Source: an uncultured Vampirovibrio sp. (GTDB taxonomy: Bacteria; Cyanobacteriota; Vampirovibrionia; Gastranaerophilales; Gastranaerophilaceae). From it: 64,000 nucleotides of DNA. The stretch lies in assembly GCA_910583725.1 (NCBI GenBank), contig CAJTXZ010000005.1:56332-120331 (forward strand), given 5' to 3'. Of this stretch, positions 1-7,806 are shown one piece after another (within the stretch, counting starts at the first letter, position 1; each line of letters opens with the position of its first letter). Under the pieces are notes generated by a model. It searched no databases and had not been told where the DNA came from. It saw nothing but the letters and a program-made list of their open reading frames with translations. Position numbers and translations under genes: made by a program.

Positions 1-2177
1 TTGCTGCAGGCACCTATATCTAAAACTGTCATCTCGCAATTTTTGCAATCAAAATTCAAAGCGTATTTTACACCTTTTTCATCTGTAAGAAATAAACGTT
101 TCCGATAATCTTTGCCGCGGCCAATGCCACTGTCAGAAATTTTTTTGCTTTCTAAATCAGCTTGTTTTTTGAGGCACATATTAAGCGCATATCTTATACA
201 GTGCTTTGTGCGCATAAGCTCCTTGCCTTGTGAATTTATACCTGATTCAAGCGAATATTCTTTCACCTTGCAATTGCACTCGTTATAAAATTTTTCCGCC
301 TCCCTGTTGTGAACATTCAGCCTCCAATCACCTGATTTTTCAGGATATTCAGCCGGTGTAATTTTGCCCTGCCCCTCCAATTTGTAATTTTGTACCCTAA
401 ATTCTGATAATTTTTCTAAAATTTTCCGTCTTAGTGCATTAATCTTTGACTGCGGAAGAAAACATACAGAGTTTATATCTCTTCCATCAATGTTTTCAAC
501 ACCTTTGTAGTCTTGTTCCTTACAAGGGGTCGTATACTTTGTGCAGTGCGGCATTTGCGCAAAATCCTCTTCTGAATATTCGCTATTTTTGCCAGGTTTA
601 TCTTGCATAGCCTCAGTAGGCGCGTCTGCTTTATTTTCTACGGTTTTACAAGGTTTAATGGGCTTTGCTGTGCCTAAAAATTTTACACCCGTTACATAAA
701 AATCAGATGTGCCGGTTTTACTAAGGCAATTAACCCACGTTTTTCTTGCCATATCCTGATTTTTAGCCTCTTCCCCATTTCCAAAATTAACACTAATGAT
801 ATTATTATCTTCATCAATACATTCTATAAAACCATTGTAAATTCTAAACTCTACCCCTATCTGCCGTCTGATGGCAGCCTTTTGTAAGTTATTCTCGAAA
901 TTAGAATCCTTATTTCTGTATATTTTTGCGCCTTTTGAAAATTTTGGCATATTGTTTGGAAAAATTTTATTACCATCGACAGAGTTTACTAAAAACCCTT
1001 TCAAGGCACCGTTTTCAAGGTAACATAAGCCATCCTGCGGATGAATATCTGGTGTTCCTTTTAAATTAACGCAGGAGTCTTTGCGCCCTCTGTCGCATAA
1101 ATCTGTTTTTCCCCCTATGCATCCATCACGGCCGCTTTTAAATGACTCTTTCATCCCCTCCTTTTTAATTGTAAAGAAATCTTTACAAACTTTATCAACT
1201 GTTCCAAGGTACTCGCCCTTTGAGTTTGGCGCATCGAAATTATAAATGTTGTTTTTTCTGCCATCTAAAAAATATTGACAAAAATCCCTGTTAAAGCTTT
1301 TATTTAAATCCGGCTTAAAATCGCTAAAAACCTTCCCCGATGAGGCTTTTACAATATCATTCCGCCTTAAGATAATTTCATCTAAAAACCTCCTGTAAAA
1401 TAAAACCGTATTTTTTATATAATTTTCATCCTTCAGTCTTCCCTCGATCTTAAACGATATTACACCCGCATTGATTAACTCCTCAAGGTGTTCTGCTGCC
1501 ATAAAATCCTTTAGGCTTAATAAATATTTATCCTTGGCTAAAATTTTTCCATCTTCACTAATCAATGTATATTTTTTTCTGCATGCCTGTGCGCATTCCC
1601 CTCTGTTGGAGCTCCTTTTGCCTATTCTATAGCTTAAATAACACTGTCCTGAATACGAAACACAAAGTGCCCCGTGAATAAATGTTTCAATTTCAATATT
1701 TGTCGAATCGCAAATTTTTTTAATAACATCAAGGCTTAATTCCCTTGCTAAAATAACCCGTTTTACTCCGGTTTTTTCAAAAAATTTTACCTTGTCAATA
1801 TCTCTGTTGTCACACTGCGTGCTCGCAATTAGCTTTATATCGGGAAGTTTGCCGTCATATGCCAGTTTTAAAATTCCCATATCCTGGAAAATTATCCCAT
1901 CAGCCTTTATTTTATGCAGCCTTTTAATGATTTTTTCTGCCTCCAAAAGCTCTTTATCATCAAGAATTGTATTCAGCGTAATGTAAACTTTTGTATTAAA
2001 TTTATGCGCATAATTTATAACCTCTTCAATGTCTTCAATCGAATTTGACGCATTTTGCCTTGCGCCATAAAGGTTTGCCCCCATATAAATGCTGTCAGCC
2101 CCGCAATCTATCGCAGTTTTGGCACATTTTTTATTTTGTGCCGGCGCCAAAAGTTCAATTTTTCTTTTTTCTTTCAT
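1..2177 (-). CDS. U32 peptidase-family protein with C-terminal DUF3656-like region (partial, runs off left edge)
   Basis: The minus-strand frame is open from ATG at 2177 to the window edge, 725 codons with no stop. An AAGGA Shine-Dalgarno (SD) lies just upstream of this ATG. The U32 signature is present: an E-x-F-x-H-G-A-L-C start, then C-x4-G-x-C, and further on R-G-E-C-A-Q-A-C-R, cysteines that bind an Fe-S cluster in this family. Near the window edge are a K-H-C-I-R-Y-A-L-x-M-C segment and D-C-K-N-C-E-M, typical of the C-terminal part of the RlhA/YhbU-type subgroup, so only a few residues are probably missing. Family members (E. coli RlhA, the TrhP proteins) hydroxylate rRNA or tRNA bases using prephenate. 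'Peptidase' is a historical name. Which RNA is modified here is inference and cannot be read from the sequence. Confidence 0.85.
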   Translation of the reverse strand, partial: MKEKRKIELLAPAQNKKCAKTAIDCGADSIYMGANLYGARQNASNSIEDIEEVINYAHKFNTKVYITLNTILDDKELLEAEKIIKRLHKIKADGIIFQDMGILKLAYDGKLPDIKLIASTQCDNRDIDKVKFFEKTGVKRVILARELSLDVIKKICDSTNIEIETFIHGALCVSYSGQCYLSYRIGKRSSNRGECAQACRKKYTLISEDGKILAKDKYLLSLKDFMAAEHLEELINAGVISFKIEGRLKDENYIKNTVLFYRRFLDEIILRRNDIVKASSGKVFSDFKPDLNKSFNRDFCQYFLDGRKNNIYNFDAPNSKGEYLGTVDKVCKDFFTIKKEGMKESFKSGRDGCIGGKTDLCDRGRKDSCVNLKGTPDIHPQDGLCYLENGALKGFLVNSVDGNKIFPNNMPKFSKGAKIYRNKDSNFENNLQKAAIRRQIGVEFRIYNGFIECIDEDNNIISVNFGNGEEAKNQDMARKTWVNCLSKTGTSDFYVTGVKFLGTAKPIKPCKTVENKADAPTEAMQDKPGKNSEYSEEDFAQMPHCTKYTTPCKEQDYKGVENIDGRDINSVCFLPQSKINALRRKILEKLSEFRVQNYKLEGQGKITPAEYPEKSGDWRLNVHNREAEKFYNECNCKVKEYSLESGINSQGKELMRTKHCIRYALNMCLKKQADLESKKISDSGIGRGKDYRKRLFLTDEKGVKYALNFDCKNCEMTVLDIGACS

Positions 2178-2207
2178 TTTTTCCTTCAAACAGATTAGAT
2201 TAAAAAC

Positions 2208-2236
2208 TTGCACATTCTAAAGTTTCTAATTAAAAT
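2208..2236 (+). promoter_or_regulatory. Promoter for the 2243 operon, placing the start codon at +1 (leaderless)
   Basis: TTGCAC (2208-2213) and TAAAAT (2231-2236) are separated by exactly 17 nt. Only 6 nt lie between the -10 box and the ATG at 2243, so transcription should begin at or next to the start codon. No SD precedes that ATG. The folP promoter (60472-60500) has the same arrangement. Confidence 0.6.
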
Positions 2237-2242
2237 ATTAAT

Positions 2243-2842
2243 ATGTCAATTTTAGATTTTAAATCAGATACAGAAGTTTTATTTGACCCTGGCTATTCCG
2301 CCTCCGTTGCAAGGGTTTCGGGTAATATTGAATACATGTATTCTGCTTTTCAGACAATAATTTCCCTAAAGCAGAAAAAATTTCAGTTTTCAATGCTCTA
2401 TCCCAAGTTTTTAAAAGCCATAGACTCTAACACTGCTTTTTACCTTGGCTGTATGCTCTGGGGCGTATATTTAAAGTCACTGGATAATAAAACAATAATA
2501 AACAATCCTTGCCTCGGCACAGAATTTGGTGATGATTGCTTTGAAGAAATTGATTTTTTGATAAATTTTGTAAAAAATGGTCTAAACCGCGATGCAAAGT
2601 ATTATTTAAACAAAACCTATACCTCAAACCCTTTATATTTGACCATTCTTGAAACTTATAAGGAATTTCTTAAAATAAACAAAGGTTTTGTTAATGTAAA
2701 AACAACTGATGATATTTTGCTTCCAAAAAATCTAAAAACCCCATCCCCTGCAGATTTAGAAGAAATTTTCAACAAAATATCCGAGGCTGTTAAAAAAGAA
2801 GATATAGAAATTTTATTTCAAATATCAGCAAAAATATTGTAA
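2243..2842 (+). CDS. Hypothetical protein, first gene of a three-gene operon
   Basis: 199 residues, function not recognised. It shows no signal peptide or clear membrane segment. The sequence looks largely alpha-helical, with a charged C-terminal helix (about 168-195) rich in Glu, Lys and Ile. No SD precedes the ATG, and a well-formed -35/-10 pair sits so close that the mRNA should be leaderless. The stop is followed after only 3 nt by a small gene that overlaps the next one, so the three are probably co-transcribed. The U32 gene diverges upstream. Coding character is supported by the tight operon packing and the promoter. The function is unknown. Confidence 0.7.
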   Translation: MSILDFKSDTEVLFDPGYSASVARVSGNIEYMYSAFQTIISLKQKKFQFSMLYPKFLKAIDSNTAFYLGCMLWGVYLKSLDNKTIINNPCLGTEFGDDCFEEIDFLINFVKNGLNRDAKYYLNKTYTSNPLYLTILETYKEFLKINKGFVNVKTTDDILLPKNLKTPSPADLEEIFNKISEAVKKEDIEILFQISAKIL

Positions 2843-2845
2843 ATT

Positions 2846-3004
2846 ATGTATAAAAATAAAAAACCAAAAAAGAAATTCACCATAAATATTGAAAATATGG
2901 GTGTTGATATTGATAAAAACGAATACAAAGAAATTGTTTTATCAAACTCAAATCGTCCCGAAACCAGCTTTATGAAGGAATATTTAAAGAAAAATGCCAA
3001 GTAA
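2846..3004 (+). CDS. Small basic hypothetical protein (52 aa), easily overlooked
   Basis: An ATG at 2846 opens a 52-codon frame ending in TAA at 3002-3004. It begins 3 nt after the stop of the upstream gene and overlaps the start of the downstream gene (ATG 2994) by 11 nt, the usual geometry for translational coupling. The N-terminus is very lysine-rich, followed by an acidic/hydrophobic middle and a Lys-rich tail. There is no Cys, no membrane segment and no recognised family. The evidence that it is real is its position: it exactly fills the gap between two probable genes in the same operon. Confidence 0.5.
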   Translation: MYKNKKPKKKFTINIENMGVDIDKNEYKEIVLSNSNRPETSFMKEYLKKNAK

Positions 3005-3506
3005 AAAAGAACAATTTGAAATGCTGTCAAAAGAATTATTAGGCAGAATGGGCGACGTAAACCGCCAAATGGAGCTCTTTTTTCCGTTTGGTTATGTTTT
3101 AGATAAAGACCTAGAGGAAAAATACTTTAAAAAAGGCTCTATTCAGCGCGCCATCATAATAAGAAATATGATTGTTATTGATAATTCCTTTAAAAAATTT
3201 CAGATTTTTCCAACCGACGATATTAAAAAAGTCTATATTGAAACCCAGAAAGATCTTCTTGAAGCTTGGCAAAAAGAGGCTGTTGAAAGCTTTATGGAGA
3301 CAATGGAAATTAAAGAGGGCGATGAGCTCGACGAATTTAAACAGGTTGTCTATAAAATCGCCGCAGAAATTGACAAAATTTCTATGCCGCAAATTAATAA
3401 AATTGCTGATTCTGAGGAAGCAAAAATGCTGGAAAATCAGTATAATGGCTCCCCTTCAAAGATTACAGACATTATCCAAAATACAATTTCAAACTTTTTT
3501 AAATAA
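2994..3506 (+). CDS. Hypothetical protein, third gene of the operon
   Basis: 170 residues with no recognised domain. Composition suggests a soluble, mostly helical protein with many Glu/Lys pairs and hydrophobic positions at helical spacing. No signal peptide is seen. The start overlaps the end of the 52-aa gene by 11 nt. The convergent pgeF gene ends 58 nt downstream. An alternative-frame reading at 3172-3555 is a lysine/leucine-rich shadow and is not credible. Function unknown. If the three-gene operon is conserved as a unit in relatives, that would be the first clue. Confidence 0.7.
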   Translation: MPSKKEQFEMLSKELLGRMGDVNRQMELFFPFGYVLDKDLEEKYFKKGSIQRAIIIRNMIVIDNSFKKFQIFPTDDIKKVYIETQKDLLEAWQKEAVESFMETMEIKEGDELDEFKQVVYKIAAEIDKISMPQINKIADSEEAKMLENQYNGSPSKITDIIQNTISNFFK

Positions 3507-3564
3507 TCTAGAAAAACACTGTCTGCGAGGTTTTTGGTACTGTCTGCCTCTTTAACCTTGGCTT

Positions 3565-4320
3565 TTATGCTATTTTTATCACCATGCTGATTCTGCTTGT
3601 GGTTTTGTTTTCTCTTCTGTATGAAAACAAAAATTCATTATCTTTATATGTCTTAAATTGGCATATATCAATGTTTTTCACCCCGCAATCTTTGAGTTGC
3701 GCTGCATTAATTTTTGCCAAATCGCAAAAAACCTTGTTTCCCTTAAATTTAAAGCATTCTTCATGGCTTAAAATGCCTCTGGCTGTTGATTTTAGAGCTT
3801 CATACACCTCTATTCCGCACTCAAAGTCATCTTGTCCAATACAAGGCCCAATTGCGGCAAGAATTTTTTTAGGGTCAGAATTAAAATTTTTTTTCATCGA
3901 TTCAACCCCAAGCTTTGAAATGCAGCCTGCGGTGCCTCTCCAGCCCGCATGAAGCCCTGCCATAACCTTATTTTCCGGGTCATATAAAATTATTGGTGTA
4001 CAGTCTGCAAAGTTTAAAATCGTTGCAGTACCAGGCTTATAGAGTATTATGCCATCCGTATCATCGTAAAATCCAGCTTTTTTAGGGATTTTTATATTTA
4101 TGCTGTGCGTTTGCTTTATTTCAATCAAGCTCTCATGGCTAATCCCTAAAGCGTCTAAAATCAGTTCTCTGTTTGATTTTGCAGTATCTTTTATATTTTT
4201 TTCTTCTGATTTTATAACGCTTTCCCTTGTTGTAAAAATGTGGGAAAAATCAGGCTCAAACTCTCTAAGCAAGCTGCTTTTTAATATTTTTTTATCATTT
4301 ATTTTATCGAAGTAAAACAT
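3565..4320 (-). CDS. pgeF: Peptidoglycan editing factor PgeF (DUF152/YfiH, multicopper-oxidase-fold cysteine enzyme)
   Basis: 251 residues, normal for the family. The metal/catalytic set is visible: QTHS (H72), ADCTPI (C107) and LHAGWRGT (H124), with the G-P-C-I segment around residue 170. In E. coli PgeF removes wrongly incorporated residues from UDP-MurNAc-dipeptide precursors. Older annotations call the family polyphenol oxidase or laccase. No good SD precedes the ATG at 4320, and an in-frame TAG lies two codons upstream. A strong SD-like AGGAGGGGG further up would instead serve a 12-codon leader frame ending just before pgeF (separate entry). It lies on the same strand as speE-aroA but 110 nt downstream. 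Confidence 0.9.
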   Translation of the reverse strand: MFYFDKINDKKILKSSLLREFEPDFSHIFTTRESVIKSEEKNIKDTAKSNRELILDALGISHESLIEIKQTHSINIKIPKKAGFYDDTDGIILYKPGTATILNFADCTPIILYDPENKVMAGLHAGWRGTAGCISKLGVESMKKNFNSDPKKILAAIGPCIGQDDFECGIEVYEALKSTARGILSHEECFKFKGNKVFCDLAKINAAQLKDCGVKNIDICQFKTYKDNEFLFSYRRENKTTSRISMVIKIA

Positions 4321-4323
4321 ACT

Positions 4324-4379
4324 CTAAATCACAACATATCCCTTAAAACGCTTCTGTAACAATAATTTTACCCCCTCCT
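4324..4379 (-). promoter_or_regulatory. Strong SD with 12-codon leader frame abutting pgeF
   Basis: On the minus strand AGGAGGGGG (4379-4371) is the best SD-like sequence in the pgeF leader but lies about 50 nt from the pgeF ATG. A TTG at 4362, about 8 nt after it, opens a 12-residue frame (MLQKRFKGYVVI) that stops at TAG 4324, one codon before the pgeF ATG and in the same frame. This would allow reinitiation-type coupling. It is short enough to be chance. Confidence 0.3.
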
Positions 4380-4430
4380 GATATTTCAAATAATCGGTTT
4401 TTAACATTTTAAGAATCGGAAATTGTACAT

Positions 4431-5747
4431 CTATTTACTTGTGAGCGTATCAAAAACCTTTAAAAATCCTGGAAACGAGGTCTCTACCCATTCAAAATCA
4501 TTGATTTTACAAGGTTTTTCGCTAATTAAACCTGCAATATATCCCATCATGGCAATTCTGTGGTCATGATAGCATTCAACCTCCGTATCTCCCATAAACA
4601 GGCCCTTTTGGCTGTTTTTACCCTCTATAATGAAGCCGTCATCAGTGGGTTCAATATTTGCGCCAAATTTCCTTAATTCCCTTGTAACGCTTGCAATTCG
4701 GTCGGATTCCTTATTCTTTAAATCTCCGGCATCCTTAATTGTTGTAATCCCTTCTGCCTGGGTTGAAAGCAGCGCTATAATTGGGATTTCATCAATCAAC
4801 CTTGGTATAATTTCTCCTGAAATCTCAACCCCTTTTAAATCGGGCGAATATTTAACCCTGATATCGCCGATTTCTTCATTACAACGTAAAGTTTTGTTAA
4901 GAATTTCAATTTCGGCATTCATTTTTTGCATCACTTCAATGATTCCAACCCGGGTCGGATTTAGTCCAACCCCCCTCAAAATGACGTCTGAATTTTTTAT
5001 TATAGAGGCCGCAACCATAATAAAGGCGGCGCTTGAGATGTCTCCTGTCACGTGCAAATCTTTTGGAATCAAGGGTGTATGGCTTATCGTTGAGGCAAAA
5101 AACCCGTCTTTTCGGTATGTTTGCACGTTAGAACCGAAAAATTTCAACATTCTCTCTGAATGGTCCCTGGAAAGATGGGGTTCAAGCACTGTTGTAGCGG
5201 ATTTCGAGATTTGTGCCCCCGCGAGAAGCAGAGCAGACTTGACTTGAGCTGATGCTATAGGGCTAGTATATTCTATTCCATTGAGTTCCGCCTGCTCGAT
5301 AACAAGTGGAGCCTTGCCGTCATTGCTTTTTATCCTTGCGCCCATCCTTGTGAGCGGTTCTATAATTCTTTTCATCGGCCTCTTTGACAGGCTAATATCC
5401 CCTGATAGTGTGCATTTTAGATTTTGCGCAGACAACAATCCAGCCAAAAGCCTCATCGTTGTGCCGGAATTGCCGCAGTATAAATCCTTTTTTGGCGCTA
5501 TATAAGTATTTCGGGCGTCAAGTTCAAGCGTGTTTTCATCCAAAAAATGAATTTTGCATCCAAGCGTCTTTAAAATTTCAAGCGTGGCAAGGCAATCGGC
5601 GCTTTTTAAAAAGTTTGAAATCTTAATGTTACCTTTTGTTAAGGAGCCGATTATTAAACTTCTGTGTGACACTGATTTATCAGGCGGCACAAGGGTTTCG
5701 CCTTTTAGCGGTCCTGAAAATCCTTTAGTTGTAATACTTTCACGCAT
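4431..5747 (-). CDS. aroA: 3-phosphoshikimate 1-carboxyvinyltransferase (EPSP synthase)
   Basis: 438 residues, full length. It catalyses the sixth shikimate-pathway step, joining PEP to shikimate-3-phosphate. Family motifs visible: P-P-D-K-S-V-S-H-R near the N-terminus, G-N-S-G-T-T-M-R-L around residue 92, K-R-P-M around 125, the D-E-I-P segment around 315, and E-S-D-R-I near 346, with a final H-D-H-R-I-A-M-M. The start ATGCGTGA overlaps the end of speE by 8 nt, so the two are co-transcribed and probably translationally coupled. Aromatic amino acid synthesis and spermidine synthesis have no direct link, so the pairing is likely a simple operon convenience. Confidence 0.95.
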   Translation of the reverse strand: MRESITTKGFSGPLKGETLVPPDKSVSHRSLIIGSLTKGNIKISNFLKSADCLATLEILKTLGCKIHFLDENTLELDARNTYIAPKKDLYCGNSGTTMRLLAGLLSAQNLKCTLSGDISLSKRPMKRIIEPLTRMGARIKSNDGKAPLVIEQAELNGIEYTSPIASAQVKSALLLAGAQISKSATTVLEPHLSRDHSERMLKFFGSNVQTYRKDGFFASTISHTPLIPKDLHVTGDISSAAFIMVAASIIKNSDVILRGVGLNPTRVGIIEVMQKMNAEIEILNKTLRCNEEIGDIRVKYSPDLKGVEISGEIIPRLIDEIPIIALLSTQAEGITTIKDAGDLKNKESDRIASVTRELRKFGANIEPTDDGFIIEGKNSQKGLFMGDTEVECYHDHRIAMMGYIAGLISEKPCKINDFEWVETSFPGFLKVFDTLTSK

Positions 5748-6576
5748 CTTTAACTATCTCTTTTACAAAATTTGGCACACAAAATACTGCTTTGTGTAAT
5801 TCTGTGTTATAAAGTTTTGAATTTTTTTCAATCTCTTTAGAGCGCTCAATATCCTGTATTTCAGGTATATCAAGGCTTTCAGAGCAAAATGCCCAGCTCC
5901 AGTATCCGCCGGGATAGGTCGGAATCGGCCCTGCATAAGGTTTTACATGCTTAAATACCTTATTTAAAAGTTTATACATCATCTTCATTTCTCTTGGGTT
6001 TGCAAACGGTGATTCTGACTGCGCTGCAAGGATTCCGCCCTCTTTTAGGCTGTTTTTAACGTTCGTATAAAATTCCTCGGTAAAAAGTCCTTCTCCTGGG
6101 CCCATTGGGTCTGTTGAATCAACCAAAACCACGTCGTAGCAGGCTTTTTTATCTTTTATGAATTCTATTGCATCTTCAACATATACCTTAACCCGCTCGT
6201 CATCAAGTTTTCCGGCTATTGTTGGCAAATATTTTTTGCTCGCTTCAATTACAAGCCCGTCAATCTCGCACAGTTCAACACTTTTTACTGTTTTGTGGCG
6301 TAAAACCTCTCTGACAGTGCCGCCGTCACCCCCACCGATAACCAAAACCCTTTCAGGGCAAGGATGAGAACACAAGGGGATGTGTGAAATCATCTCATGA
6401 TAGAAAAATTCATCTTCCACTGTTGTCATCATAAGCCCATCAAGTGTTAAAATATTTCCCAATCCTCTTGAAGAGAGGATTTCCACCTTTTGAAATTCGC
6501 TTTGCCTGCTGTATAAGGGCTTTTCATCTGTTTCTATTGCTATTCCGTAGCCGTTCGGTGTTATTTCTTTGTACAT
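5740..6576 (-). CDS. speE: Spermidine synthase (polyamine aminopropyltransferase)
   Basis: 278 residues. It transfers aminopropyl from decarboxylated SAM to putrescine. Motifs seen: L-V-I-G-G-G-D-G-G-T near residue 83, V-E-L-C-E-I-D near 103, and D-V-V-L-V-D-S-T-D-P-x-G-P around 153, together with the conserved Y-P-G-G-x-W-S-W near 224. The SD AGAGGA lies 6 nt before the ATG. It is the first gene of an operon with aroA (8-nt overlap). It diverges from the 90-aa gene at 6716. The SAM-making enzyme metK lies elsewhere in the window. Confidence 0.94.
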   Translation of the reverse strand: MYKEITPNGYGIAIETDEKPLYSRQSEFQKVEILSSRGLGNILTLDGLMMTTVEDEFFYHEMISHIPLCSHPCPERVLVIGGGDGGTVREVLRHKTVKSVELCEIDGLVIEASKKYLPTIAGKLDDERVKVYVEDAIEFIKDKKACYDVVLVDSTDPMGPGEGLFTEEFYTNVKNSLKEGGILAAQSESPFANPREMKMMYKLLNKVFKHVKPYAGPIPTYPGGYWSWAFCSESLDIPEIQDIERSKEIEKNSKLYNTELHKAVFCVPNFVKEIVKDA

Positions 6577-6682
6577 ATCATCCTCTAAAACTCACTGTTT
6601 ATGCTGTTTTTAGCCGAAACATTCTTTTTTAAAAACTTTTGTAAATTTCGCCTAAAAATATTATACAAAAAATTTTATTTTT

Positions 6683-6691
6683 TGCTATAAT
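6683..6691 (+). promoter_or_regulatory. Extended -10 promoter (TGCTATAAT) for the 6716 gene
   Basis: TGC-TATAAT is a perfect -10 with the TGn extension. No convincing -35 is seen at the right spacing, which is tolerable for extended -10 promoters. The resulting leader of about 18 nt carries AGGA 8 nt before the ATG. Confidence 0.55.
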
Positions 6692-6715
6692 TTAGTAGAA
6701 TTTTAGGAAATTATA

Positions 6716-6988
6716 ATGAGAAATATAATTTTAAAATCGTTTGAAACCTTTATAGCACAGCCTCTTTCACTATTGAAAAACAAAATTGTGAGAATTACAA
6801 ATCTTAAAAATGATTTTTTAACCTCAAACGCTATAAATGTCAACATTTTTGATGATGCTGTGCAGATTGATGTTGTGAATTCGGAAAAAGCCTACAACCT
6901 TCTCTCCGCCGTGGTTTACAAGCGAAAAATGAATGAATTAAGACAAGTTAAGAAAGATGAAAATATTAAAACCCCAATTCTTAATTAG
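6716..6988 (+). CDS. Hypothetical protein upstream of engB
   Basis: 90 residues, not recognised. A well-placed AGGA and a consensus extended -10 support the start. The first half is hydrophobic/basic, with an Ile/Val-rich stretch around 45-60 and a Lys-rich C-terminus. No signal peptide or metal motif is seen. Its 3' end overlaps the start of engB by 32 nt, so it is very likely translated and co-transcribed with it. Function unknown. Confidence 0.6.
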   Translation: MRNIILKSFETFIAQPLSLLKNKIVRITNLKNDFLTSNAINVNIFDDAVQIDVVNSEKAYNLLSAVVYKRKMNELRQVKKDENIKTPILN

Positions 6989-7538
6989 TTCCCCAAACCT
7001 TGCCCAGTGCCCGACTTTAGGCTTGCCTGAGTTTGCTCTTTTAGGGCGTTCAAACGTTGGAAAATCTACATTCATAAATACGCTTGCCAATAATTTAAAA
7101 TTGGCTAAAACCTCTAATACGCCTGGAAAAACCCGTCTTATCAACCTTTTTAGCATATCAACCGATAAAGGCGATTTTACTATAGCTGACCTCCCTGGAT
7201 ACGGCTATGCCAAGGTTTCTAAGGCTGAACAAGCCAAATGGCAGAAAAATCTTGAAGAATATATCCTAAAGCGTCCGGAACTCAGGTGCTGTCTGCAATT
7301 TATAGATGCACGGCATGATATACAAAAAAATGATTTTCAAATGCATGATTGGCTAAAAATCAATGATATTGCCTCTGTTGCCGTTTTAAACAAATGTGAT
7401 TATATTTCAAGGAATGAAGTTTTTAACAAAACTAAAGAAATCGAAAGAATTTTTAAGGTTCCTGTGTTTCCTTTCTCTTCAAAGGTTTCAGCCTATAAAG
7501 ACGGAATTATGAAGTTTTTTGAAGAAAATATAAGTTAA
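6957..7538 (+). CDS. engB: Ribosome biogenesis GTP-binding protein EngB/YsxC (YihA)
   Basis: 193 residues, usual size. The full GTPase set is present: G1 G-R-S-N-V-G-K-S (around residue 30), the G2 threonine region T-P-G-K-T, G3 D-L-P-G-Y-G-Y-A, G4 N-K-C-D and G5 S-S-K. The family is an essential GTPase acting late in 50S subunit assembly. It starts inside the preceding 90-aa gene (32-nt overlap), so translation coupling is likely. Only 4 nt separate its stop from the next start. Confidence 0.94.
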   Translation: MKILKPQFLISSPNLAQCPTLGLPEFALLGRSNVGKSTFINTLANNLKLAKTSNTPGKTRLINLFSISTDKGDFTIADLPGYGYAKVSKAEQAKWQKNLEEYILKRPELRCCLQFIDARHDIQKNDFQMHDWLKINDIASVAVLNKCDYISRNEVFNKTKEIERIFKVPVFPFSSKVSAYKDGIMKFFEENIS

Positions 7539-7542
7539 CATT

Positions 7543-7806
7543 TTGCCATATATCAAGCGAAATGTTAGAATTCTTCATATGAAATTTTTAAGTCCTGTAC
7601 AAAATGATTTTATAGATATGGAATTTGGCCCAATAATCAAGCAGGCAAAGGATTATCAGCTTGATTATTCAATTGCTAAAATAAAAGAATTCAGCTTTTT
7701 GGATGATGATATCATTAATGAAATTTTACCCGAAGACACTCCTGAAATCATTCTAAAAAAGCGTCATAAGATAAAAAATATAAAAAATGCAAGAAAACGA
7801 ATTTAG
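7543..7806 (+). CDS. Hypothetical small protein between engB and the DUF2344 gene
   Basis: Read from a TTG at 7543, 4 nt after engB, it gives 87 residues. An ATG at 7579 would give 75. The C-terminus is strongly basic and overlaps the start of the DUF2344 gene by 20 nt. The middle is acidic, with several Asp-Asp and Glu-Ile pairs. The family is not recognised. DUF2344 domains are usually fused to or preceded by a radical-SAM/B12-binding protein. This short product could be a linker remnant of such a protein, but I see no cysteine cluster or other trait to support that. Confidence 0.5.
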   Translation: MPYIKRNVRILHMKFLSPVQNDFIDMEFGPIIKQAKDYQLDYSIAKIKEFSFLDDDIINEILPEDTPEIILKKRHKIKNIKNARKRI

